DNA from: Choricystis sp. odSpoLacu1
Lineage: Eukaryota; Chlorophyta; Trebouxiophyceae
Assembly: GCA_958009055.1 (NCBI GenBank)
Contig: OY253662.1
Span: 434,001 to 498,000, forward strand
Length of the DNA: 64,000 bases
Direction of reading: 5' to 3'
Positions 29,169-38,868 of this stretch are shown here, in pieces. The translations under genes were made by a program, and so were the position numbers. The notes beneath the pieces are model-generated. The model made no database searches, was not told where the DNA came from, and worked only from the letters and a program-made list of their open reading frames with translations. Position 1 is the stretch's first letter, and each line of letters opens with the position of its first letter.

Positions 29169-32100
29169 ATGAAGCTGTCAGGTACGAACAAAGGGCTGGG
29201 CAGGGTCAACGAGAGTCGACGTGAGCGGGGAGGCTGCGGCTTTGCCCGCCAAAGGGGAAGCCGCCCACGCGACGATGTGGGGCCGGCTCGGCGCCCGACA
29301 ACACACCCCTTTCCCGTACCTTCACCCTCACAGCGTGCATGTTGATTGCCCTGATGGCGGCGACTGCGTCTGCGCAGACGGTGAGTCTGAAAATGGTGGG
29401 GGTTTGGCTTCCAAAGCGGAGCGCGCGTGAGGAGCGCGCGCGGAGCGCGAAACTCTGCGACACGCAGTGCGCGGCGTGCAGTCTTGGATTGCATAAAATG
29501 CGTTTTGCTACGTCGGTGGGATGTTGCCGCACGCCGCGCCAGCGGCTGAGAGTTTGCACGCAGTATCGCAAGATGGAGGGGAAACTGCCACCCTGGGGCG
29601 CAACAAAGGAAGCTGCCTTTTTTGCGTGTGTTCAAAAACCACGCCCCCCCTTCCCTCTCTCTGCAGGCCGCCACGCTGGACGCAACCATCGCCAACAAGA
29701 CGGCCGACGTGCTGGCTGCGGTCAACGCTGCAGAGAAAGCGGTGGTGTTCGCGTCGTTGAGCGCCAAGCCTGACATCACTGTCGTGGCGGCGACGCTGGC
29801 GGCGTCCAACAATTTAGCCTCCGGCTCCGCCTTGACGGTGGTTCAACCGTCACCCGCCACGCCGACCGTGCCATCAGGCACCCTGCAGTGCCTGGTGAAC
29901 GCGGACGGCGTGGTGGTTGGGCTGGTGGGCAGCAACGGTAAGGGGAACGAGGGGTGGAGAGGGGGCAGTGTGTGTTTTGTTTCTTTTCAACCCCGACCCT
30001 CCACTCCCACCCCAAACCCCTCCCACCCACAGGCAACTACGCGTGCTCCACCACTGCCGACACGTCCGTGCCCATTCCCATTGGCGACGGCTACATCAGC
30101 GGCTTGAAAGTGGCGGTCGCCAAGGTCGGGCCGCCGTATGTCGGCAAGCTTGTCGTCAGTGTCACGCCTCGCGGCGGCGGCTGGCCCGCCACCTACACGT
30201 GCGGTTCGGGGGGCGGCTTGCCTGTGACTCTGTTGTCGCCCTTGCAAGCGTTGTTGCTCTATGACTCGCGGGTTGGGTGCGTGGGCGCGCCGGCGTCTGG
30301 CGGTGGCCGCCGCCGCCGGGCGTCATCTGCCACCGCGTTGAACGTGTCCAGCCTGCTGTTGGAGGTGGCCTTGCGTCCAGTGGCGGCTGACGCTCCTGTA
30401 CCGACTCTTCTGCTGAACGGCGTGCCAGTGGCCGGGGAGGTGCCGACGCCGACGCCGTCCTCGCCCACCGTCACACCAAGCACAGCCAGCCGCGCCATCA
30501 ACTCGGCAGCAGCACTGATCATCACAGGCTCTGGATTTGACGCCGCGGCAGCTGGCAACGCGGTCACACTCAGCCTTGATGCAGTCGGCAATGTGACGTC
30601 GGCGACGTCCAACCGACTCGACGTCACGCTGACGACGGCTCCCACGAGCGTTGGCTCGCTGACCGCCATCGTGACATCGTTTGGTGTGTCCAGCGGGCCG
30701 GCTGTGCAGGTAGCGACCGTCGTGGCCCCACCAACCGTCGTTGTCAACACGTCCAGCCGTGCCCTAGACGCGCCGACACTCGTCATCGCCGGCACCGGTT
30801 TCGACGCGTCGACGCCGTCGGCCAACGTGGTGGCCTTGAGCAGCGGCAACGGCACGGTGACGGGCGCGACGCCTACTTCTCTGACCGTCGCGTTTTCCTC
30901 GCCGCCGAGCCTTGGCGATCTCACGGCTGTGGTGACGTCGTTCGGCGGGGCCAGCGGCGCGGCTGTGCAGGTGGCCACCGTGGTGGCCGCACCGACCGTC
31001 GTTGTCAACACGTCCAGCCGTGCCCAAGACGCGCCGACACTCGTCATCGCTGGCACCGGTTTCGACGCGTCGACGCCGTCGGCCAACGTGGTGGCCTTGA
31101 GCAGCGGCAACGGCACGGTGACGGGCGCGACGCCTACTTCTCTGACCGTCGCGTTTTCCTCGCCGCCGAGCCTCGGCAATCTCACGGCTGTGGTGACGTC
31201 GTTCGGCGGGGCCAGCGACGCCCCTGTGCAGGTGGCCACCGTGGTGGCCGCACCGACCGTCGTTGTCAACACGTCCAGCCTGGCCCAAGACGCGCCGACA
31301 CTCGTCATCGCCGGCACCGGTTTCGACGCGTCGACGCCGTCGGCCAACGTGGTGGCCTTGAGCAGCGGCAACGGCACGGTGACGGGCGCGACGCCTACTT
31401 CTCTGACCGTCGCGTTTTCCTCGCCGCCGAGCCTCGGCGATCTCACGGCTGTTGTGACGTCGTTTGGCGGGGCCAGCGGCACGGCTGTGCAGGTGGCCAC
31501 CGTCGTGGCCGCACCGACCGTCGTTGTCAACACGTCCAACCTGGCCCAAGACGCGCCGACACTCGTCATCGCCGGCACCGGTTTCGACGCGTCGACGGCG
31601 TCGGCCAACGTGGTGGCCTTGAGCAGCGGCAACGGCACGGTGACCGGCGCGACGCCTACTTCTCTGACCGTCGCGTTTTCCTCGCCGCCGAGCCTTGGCA
31701 ATCTCACGGCTGTGGTGACGTCGTTCGGCGGGGCCAGCGTCGCCCCTGTGCAGGTGGCCACCGTCGTGGCCGCACCGACCGTCGTTGTCAACACGTCCAG
31801 CCGTGCCCAAGACGCGCCGACACTCGTCATCGCCGGCACCGGTTTCGACGCGTCGACGCCGTCGGCCAACGTGGTGGCCTTGAGCGGCGGCAACGGCACG
31901 GTGACCGGCGCGACGCCTACTTCTCTGACCGTCGCGTTTTCCTCGCCGCCGAGCCTTGGCGATCTCACGGCTGTGGTGACGTCGTTCGGCGGGGCCAGCG
32001 GCGCGGCTGTGCAGGTGGCCACCGTGGTGGCCCCACCGACCGTCGTTGTCAACACGTCCAGCCGTGCCCTAGACGCGCCGACACTCGTCATCGCCGGCAC

Positions 32101-34264
32101 CGGTTTCGACGCGTCGACGGCGTCGGCCAACGTGGTGGCCTTGAGCAGCGGCAACGGCACGGTGACGGGCGCGACGCCTACTTCTCTGACCGTCGCGTTT
32201 TCCTCGCCGCCGAGCCTCGGCAATCTCACGGCTGTGGTGACGTCGTTCGGCGGGGCCAGCGGCGCGGCTGTGCAGGTGGCCACCGTGGTGGCCGCACCGA
32301 CCGTCGTTGTCAACACGTCCAGCCGTGCCCAAGACGCGCCGACACTGGTCATCGCCGGCACCGGTTTCGACGCGTCGACGCCGTCGGCCAACGTGGTGGC
32401 CTTGAGCAGCGGCAACGGCACGGTGACGGGCGCGACGCCTACTTCTCTGACCGTCGCGTTTTCCTCGCCGCCGAGCCTTGGCAATCTCACGGCTGTGGTG
32501 ACGTCGTTCGGCGGGGCCAGCGGCGCGGCTGTGCAGGTGGCCACCGTGGTGGCCGCACCGACCGTCGTTGTCAACACGTCCAGCCGTGCCCAAGACGCGC
32601 CGACACTGGTCATCGCCGGCACCGGTTTCGACGCGTCGACGCCGTCGGCCAACGTGGTGGCCTTGAGCAGCGGCAACGGCACGGTGACGGGCGCGACGCC
32701 TACTTCTCTGACCGTCGCGTTTTCCTCGCCGCCGAGCCTTGGCAATCTCACGGCTGTGGTGACGTCGTTTGGCGGGGCCAGCGGCAGTCCTGTGCAAGTG
32801 GCGTACATCCTTGGCACACCGACCGTGATGCCAAGCCGGGCAGACCGGGCCATAAACGCGCCGACACTGGTCATCGCCGGCACCGGTTTCGACGCGTCGA
32901 CGCCGTCGGCCAACGTGGTGGCCTTGAGCAGCGGCAACGGCACGGTGACGGGCGCGACGCCTACTTCTCTGACCGTCGCGTTTTCCTCGCCGCCGAGCCT
33001 TGGCGATCTCACGGCTGTGGTGACGTCGTTCGGCGGGGCCAGCGGCGCGGCTGTGCAGGTGGCCATCGTCGTGGCCGCACCGACCGTCGTTGTCAACACG
33101 TCCAACCTGGCCCAAGACGCGCCGACACTCGTCGTCGCCGGCACCGGTTTCGACGCGTCGACGCCGTCGGCCAACGTGGTGGCTTTGAGCAGCGGCAACG
33201 GCACGGTGACGGGCGCGACGCCTACTTCTCTGACCGTCGCGTTTTCCTCGCCGCCGAGCCTTGGCGATCTCACGGCTGTGGTGACGTCGTTTGGCGGGGC
33301 CAGCGGCACGGCTGTGCAGGTGGCCACCGTCGTGGCCCCACTCCCGAAGCTGGCTGCTGTGGTTATACGCGGCGGCATCTACACGAGTTCCAACTTTGGC
33401 GGGACGTGGACTCCGTCGACCTCTGGTCTGCCTGCGTCGGGTCTCTGGTATTCGATCACGTCGTCGTCGGACGGCACGAAGCTGGCTGCTGTGGTTTTAG
33501 GCGGCGGCATCTACACGAGTTCCAACTCTGGCGGGACGTGGACTCAGTCGACCTCTGGTCTGCCGAGTGACAAGCTCGATTGGATTTCGATCACGTCGTC
33601 GTCGGACGGCACGAAGCTGGCTGCTGGGGTTGAAGGTGGCGGCATCTACACGAGTTCCAACTCTGGCCGGACGTGGACTCGGTCGACCTCTGGTCTGCCT
33701 GCGTCGGCCAGCTGGGAATCCATCACGTCGTCGTCGGACGGCACGAAGCTGGCTGCTGTGGTTGGAGGCGGCGGCATCTACACGAGTTCCAACTCTGGCG
33801 GGACGTGGTCTCGGTCGACCGCTGGTAACGCCTTCTGGCGTTCGATCACGTCGTCGGCGGACGGCACGATGCTGGCTGCTGTGGTTGAAGGCGGCGGCAT
33901 CTACACGAGTTCCTACTCTGGCGGGAGGACGTGGACTCTGGCGACCTCTGGTCTGCCTGCGTCGGGTCTCTGGTATTCGATCACGTCGTCGTCGGACGGC
34001 ACGAAGCTGGCTGCTGTGGTTTATGGCGGCGGCATCTACACGAGTTCCAACTCTGGCGGGACGTGGACTCCGGCGACCTCTGGTCTACCTGCGTCGGCTT
34101 ACTGGGTATCGATCACGTCGTCGTCGGACGGCACGAAGCTGGCTGCTGTGATTGCTGGCGGCGGCATCTACACGAGTTACAACTCTGGCGGGACGTGGAC
34201 TCAGTCGACCTCTGGTCTGCCGAGTGACAAGCTCGATTGGATTTCGATCACGTTGTCAGCGTGA
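29169..34264 (+). CDS. Giant secreted TIG/Asp-box repeat protein, copy 1
   Basis: Exons 29169-29181, 29334-29380, 29667-29937 and 30033-34264 splice in frame to 1520 residues. Exons 1-2 encode a signal peptide (MKLSACMLIALMAATASAQT). Exons 3-4 begin with a unique domain with four cysteines (LQCLVNADG, YACSTTAD, TYTCGSGGG, VGCVGAPA). One diverged TIG/IPT module follows, then ten near-identical 87-residue TIG modules (30731-33340), core DAPTLVIAGTGFDAST...VTGATPTSLTVAF. The last part is about seven 44-46-residue repeats with SSNSGGTW, an Asp-box (BNR) motif SxDxGxTW with Asn for Asp, typical of beta-propeller hairpins. There is no transmembrane segment, so the product is probably extracellular. 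The frame ends early, in mid-repeat (SITLSA). The Asp-box array continues in another frame to 34460. TIG plus propeller architecture suggests adhesion or recognition; function unknown. Confidence 0.78.
30731..33340 (+). repeat. TIG-module tandem array, copy 1 (10 x 261 bp)
   Basis: Ten units of exactly 261 bp, almost identical at DNA level. Variation is confined to a few positions: linker SSRAQ/SSRAL/SNLAQ/SSLAQ; STP/STA; SSGNG/SGGNG; LGN/LGD; and the two residues after FGGAS. The ninth linker is diverged (PTVMPSRADRAINAPT). Confidence 0.95.
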
Positions 34265-34553
34265 CACGAGTTCCAACTCTGGCGGGACGTGGACTCCGGC
34301 GACCTCTGGTCTACCTGCGTCGGCTTACTGGGGATCGATCACGTCGTCGTCGGACGGCACGAAGCTGGCTGCTGTGATTTTTGGCGGCGGCATCTACACG
34401 AGTTCCGACTCTGGCGGGACGTGGACTCCGTATGTGCTGGCGTACAAGTCGTCTGTGTGAGGCAACATGACCGCGGCGGGCACCGTTAACGAGTACTTGT
34501 TTGCCGCCATGTCGGGCGTGAGGTACACGTTCAGCATGAACAACACCTGCTAA
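34255..34553 (+). pseudogene. Out-of-frame 3' remainder of giant gene copy 1
   Basis: Just after SITLS the sequence lacks roughly 50-60 bp relative to the normal repeat (SSSDGTKLAAV...GGGIYTS). Asp-box coding resumes in another frame. The last unit contains a perfect Asp-box (SSDSGGTW) and ends YVLAYKSSV-TGA at 34458-34460. After this TGA the same frame stays open for 30 codons (GNMTAAGTVNEYLF...FSMNNTC) to a TAA at 34551-34553. That looks like the original C-terminus. The same deletion and TGA occur in copy 4. Confidence 0.6.
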
Positions 34554-35708
34554 ACAACACGACACCCAATTGTGCATAGATCATGTCGACCTCCCTGTGG
34601 CTCACGAAACCGCACACATGCCACTGTGGCACCCCCCCTCTCCCCCTTTTTTCGACCCCTTTTTTTCAAACACCATTTCATGTGTTTTACGTGGCACCCA
34701 CGACCCGCCCGGCTGGTGCAACAACGCCGGCCAACATCGGCGCGCGTTGTGGTCGTCCTGCTGGATGACAAAATCGCGCGACTGGATCGGGGGAACAACC
34801 ACCCCCCTCCCGCCGTCGTCCTCCCTCCCCCCCCCCCCCCCCGCCCCCTTCCGTCCAGCCTTTGCTGGAATGAAGGGGGCGGGGGGGGGAGGGGTGGGTG
34901 ATGGCGACGTACGGCATTTCCCCCCTCCGACCTTTTCTTTCGTTTTAGACCGCACCCTCCCCTCCACCCGCCCGCCCCCCTTCCCGCACTTCCCACCCTC
35001 CCCCATCCACACGAGGAAAGAGAGTTCTGAACTCTTGTTGCCGTGTTTTTTTTCTTCAAGTTTCATCAGTGCCTGGTGCACCAGCCCTGAAATCACTCGA
35101 CTCTAGCGCGCCACTGTGGCCACCAAGCGGTGTCTGTGTTTCGAGCGGCCTTTTTTTATCAATTTTGTGTAACGCATGCCCGGCTGCTTTGTGTGGCCGC
35201 CAACTGTGCCAACATGAGGGTGCGCCCCCGCGTGGTGGGGCAGGTTTTGTGGCGGGCGTCATTCCACAGGTGATGGGCGTGTGTTTTCCTATTTCCTTTG
35301 TCACGCCCGGGACGTGGCTCTGGGGTTGAGCGGGTCGGCCGCAGAGGCCGCAGAGAGGGACCACCATCAAAACAACAGGATTTTGTTGGTGCAAAGAACG
35401 TGGTACGGACGCGACGTCTCTCTCTACGGCTCTGCACCCCCACACTCCACCCACTTTCCCCCCCCCCCCCCTCCTGCGCACCCGCGCGCGGCCCTCATCC
35501 CACTCTTCCACTGGTCTCGAGTGATACGCACGACTTTGTACCGCCCGCCCTGGCGCGCACACTGGTGGGTGGCGTTGGTTTGGGGCGGGGCGGGGCAGCA
35601 GACGCGCGTGCGTGTGTCTCGCAAGATGGCGACGAATCAGACTGCATCCAACGCGCGGCGCCCCAATCGCGGCTCGCTCGCACGCGCGGCGTGCGTCCTT
35701 GCGCGCCC
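34554..35708. other. 3' spacer of array unit 1
   Basis: C-run and G-run rich DNA, without a supportable gene. An ATG at 35626 opens a short frame (MATNQTASNARRPNRG...) that runs directly into the telomeric repeat at 35709. It could be a truncated first exon, but evidence is thin. The spacer is nearly identical to 57438-58593. Confidence 0.4.
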
Positions 35709-35743
35709 GCTTAGGGTTAGGGTTAGGGTTAGGGTTAGGGTTA
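35709..35743. repeat. Interstitial telomeric repeat 4a (TTAGGG x 5.8)
   Basis: Five full TTAGGG units plus TTAGG. They sit between the unit 1 spacer and a 110-bp displaced piece of the array spacer (homologous to 28627-28738), which leads into the USP tail. Confidence 0.95.
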
Positions 35744-35866
35744 GGCTGGGGTGGGGCTGGAGTGGGTGCGCGTGGGGGTGGGAGAGGAGGGGGCGCGCGG
35801 GGGGCTCTCTCTCCGTCGCGCCGAGCGAGAGAGAGCCGTCGAGCACGAGAGAGCGCGGCAGGCGGT
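35744..35866. repeat. Displaced spacer fragment joining telomeric repeat to USP tail
   Basis: GAGTGGGTGCGCGTGGG to GCGGTGCTG matches 28627-28738 with a few substitutions. It joins the USP exon at a CTG/GCTG overlap, a microhomology-type junction. Confidence 0.8.
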
Positions 35867-36131
35867 GCTGCTCGGCGTCGTGGTGCACCTGGGCAGCATG
35901 CTGGGGGGGCATTATGTCGCGTACGTGCGGCGGGATGTCGACGCCAAGAAGAAGAAGAAGACAAATGACGAGGACGAGGGTGGCGACGACTCGCCATCCA
36001 CCACCACCACCACCCAATGTTACCGGGCGTCCGACTCGCACGTGGCCGCGGTGGGCGAGGCCGAGGTGCTGGCGTGTGAGGCGTACATTCTGTTGTATGG
36101 GCGGGTGGAGGAGGAGGTGGAGAGAGGGTGA
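35867..36131 (+). pseudogene. USP 3'-exon fragment, copy 2
   Basis: The last ~86 codons of the deubiquitinase (LLGVVVHLGSMLGGHYVAYV to the stop), including the catalytic His and Asp boxes but not the Cys box or any promoter. One substitution changes the Lys run (AAA to ACA). It cannot encode a working protease. Confidence 0.88.
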
Positions 36132-36264
36132 GAGAGAGAGGAGGGGGTTCAGTTTTTCGTTTTGCACGGGGGCCTCTGTTATTGCACAGTGGGGAAAAGG
36201 TCGATGGCGGGGTCTGTTGTTGTTGGGGGGTGTTAGCGGAAGAAGAGGGTTTGGCGAGAAGATC
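36132..36264. other. USP 3' flank, copy 2
   Basis: Repeat of 26432-26564 at +9,700 bp. No gene. Confidence 0.5.
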
Positions 36265-36912
36265 GTGCTCAGCCTCAACGCGGTCGGCGCCGTGTTCTCT
36301 GCGACCGCGACACAACTCACTGTCACACTCTCGACGGCGCCGACGAGCACGGGCGCTCTCACCGCCGTGGTTACGTAGTCCGGTACCTCCTCTGGTGCGG
36401 CAGTGCAGGTGGCCACCATCGTTGCCGCGCCGACTGTGACTCAAAACACTGCCAACATTTTACTCAGTGCTGTGCTGAATCGTGGCACGGCCGGCAGTGC
36501 GTCCTCAGCGACGGCGACGCAGTTGACAGTTACTTTTACGACGGCTCCGACGAGCGCTGGCGCGATGACCGCCGTGGACACGTCTTTCGGCGGCGCCAGC
36601 GGCTCGACAGTGCAGGTTGCAACGGTAGCGACCCAGTTCAATCAACCGGGCCTTTTAACCATTGAGAATGGTGACGCATTCGTGCCAAATTTCGGTGGGA
36701 GCTCTGTTTCAATTTGTCAGGTCAGCGGGACGCCGCCGACGCTCAGTGGGTGCTCCTACTCGGGCAGCGGCTTTTTGCAGCCTGTTGCAATCACTTTGGA
36801 CGGCTTGGGACATGCGTACATCGTTAATTTCGGCACTCCTGACATCTCGGTGTGTACCGTCACGGGTTCATCGCCTCCCCCGCTGACCTCCTGCTCAACT
36901 TCTGGCAGTGAA
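36265..36912 (+). pseudogene. TIG/NHL-like secreted-protein fragment, copy 2
   Basis: Sequence equal to copy 1 at +9,700 bp, including the in-frame TAG (36376-36378) and the break at the telomeric repeat. Confidence 0.7.
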
Positions 36913-36930
36913 GGGTTAGGGTTAGGGTTT
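36913..36930. repeat. Interstitial telomeric repeat 3b
   Basis: GGG TTAGGG TTAGGG TTT, identical to the 27213 site. Confidence 0.9.
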
Positions 36931-38868
36931 GGTAGGAAAGGAGGCGGCAGGCGGATTATGTAGCTAACCAAAATTGACAAGTACGCAAAGACGCCAACAA
37001 TCAAGTTCGCAAAGACGCCAACAATCCTCTCGCCCGCCGTTGGGGAGCGGCTGCAGCCCGGTACCCGCCCGTCTGATGAATCGTTGGGGTCATACAGAGC
37101 TTGTCGGTGGAAGAGGGATGGAGTGAGGGGGAGAGGAGGAGTGCTGCTGGGGGTGTGCGCGACGGCGAGGTTGAGAGCGAAACCACAGACGCGTCGACGA
37201 CGACGACGCACTTTTTCGCTGCTTGTTGGTCGCCCGCCCTCTGAAACCACGTTTCTGACACCAAATGCACACCCACCTGGCAGTCCGCTCCGTGTGGGCG
37301 CCGCTGGCGTGGCGTGGGGGTAGGGGGGGGGTTGCGCGCGGGCAGAGGAGCCAGTGTTAAAACGTGTCCGGCACAACGTGACGAAAACGTGTCGAAAACG
37401 TGACAAAACGGGACGAAACGGGACGAAACGGGACAAAACATCAACGCAGCGATAGAACAGGACAAAACTCACTCTTCACTGCTGCGTTTTTTGTGGCAAC
37501 TCGTCTCTGGGTTTTCCTTCCCCGCACTCAACACGCCATGCTGCCCTTGCTATTCGTCTCCCTCGTGCTGGCGCAGGTGAGCTGGGGCGGGCGTGGTTTT
37601 CTGCGTCGAAAGGGGGGGGGGGGAGGGCGAGAGCGAGATGAATTTCGTTTTGCGCGCGCGCGCGCCCCGGGGTTCACCGGCACGCCGCCCGTCCCCGGCC
37701 CCACACACGCGACACGAGCTGCAGGCAGCGGTTTGTGGGGCTGCCTTCATGCGGAGGTGGCTGCGCGCCGCGTGGGGCGCGGCGGCGAGTGTCTTTGTTT
37801 TTGGCGCTGTTGTGGTGAGGCGACTTCTGCTGCGCGAGCGCGTGGGCGCCGCCAGACGCCACCCACTGGGGCGGGGAGGTGGGGGAGGCGGCGGAGGAGG
37901 GGACGTCGGCGCCGCCCTGTGGAGAGAAGAGGGGAGGGACACAGGGGGGAGGGGGCGGGTGTGTGGGTGCGACGTCGGCCGCACACCACAACTCCCACCC
38001 TTCTCTCTCACCAACCCTCAAACCATCCTCACCTCCATCTCGCACGGCGCCTCGACATCGGGGGCGGGCGCGGCCTGAGTGAACGGCACCGCCTCACTCA
38101 CGCCCGCCCGCCGCCGTGGCACGATGTTGCCTGCGCCTCCGGCCGTCGCAGCAGGCTCGACGACGGCATCGTCATCCGCGAACGCGGTGTCGCGCTCCCG
38201 CTTGCGTGTGGGTGCGGCCGGCGCGGTGCGGCGGCCGCGCAGCGGCATGGATGTGAGAGCAGAGAAGAGGGGCGGAAACTAGGGGTGGGCGGGGGGCGCC
38301 ATTGAGGGTGCGTGTGTGTGTGGAGTGGAGTGGGTGCGCGTGGGGGTGGGAGAGGAGGGGGCGCGCGGGGGGCTCTCTCTCCGTCGCGCCGAGTGAGAGA
38401 GAGCCGTCGAGCGCGAGAGAGCGCGGCAGGCGGTGCTGCGAGAGGAGGCACACCTCGACGCCTCTTTTTGTTTGCTCCTCACTTTCTCCTCCTTTCCCCG
38501 GTTTCGGAAGGGCCCAGCCTTGGCGCCAAGCCAGCAGGGGGGGAGGAGGGGGCAGCCCCCCCTGCCCAGCGCGCCGTCGACCGCGGCGGCGGCGACCGCT
38601 GCGGCACGGGCGGTGTCGTCGGCTTTTGTGGTCGGACGTCACCAGGGCTGCTGCCAGGATTTTGGGCGGGGCCTGGTGTCGGCCACCAGCGACACACACG
38701 TGTGTGCAGCAGCAGGGGGGGGCTGCAGGCAAGAGCACTTTGCGCGCAGCGCGTCTTTCGAAAACACTTAGTTACAGTTACAGTTCGTTACAGTTCTTAC
38801 AGTTCGTTTTCAAACAAAACACCTTTTGGCGTCCTTTTCCCGCCCTCCACCCCCCAAATCATCCTGCC
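36931..38868. other. Array spacer before giant gene copy 2
   Basis: Copy of 27231-29168 with only scattered substitutions (e.g. CCCTGG to CCCCGG near 37666). Carries the second orphan signal exon (37538-37576) and the hypothetical minus-strand ORF (37674-38248). Confidence 0.5.

Larger units (their letters stand above)
26167..35866. repeat. Segmental array unit 1 (9,700 bp)
   Basis: The sequence from the last part of USP exon 3 to 35866 is followed by a near-identical restart at 35867, a period of exactly 9,700 bp across the first ~16 kb. Contents in order: USP tail, TIG/NHL pseudogene, telomeric repeat, spacer with signal exon, giant TIG/Asp-box gene, 3' spacer, telomeric repeat, and a 110-bp piece of the spacer. 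Confidence 0.9.

Noticed and set aside
34570..35106. Plus- and minus-strand frames of 160-180 codons in the 3' spacer
   Set aside because: They pass through C- and G-runs with Pro/Gly tracts, have no recognisable domain and conserve no frame between paralogous spacers beyond DNA identity.
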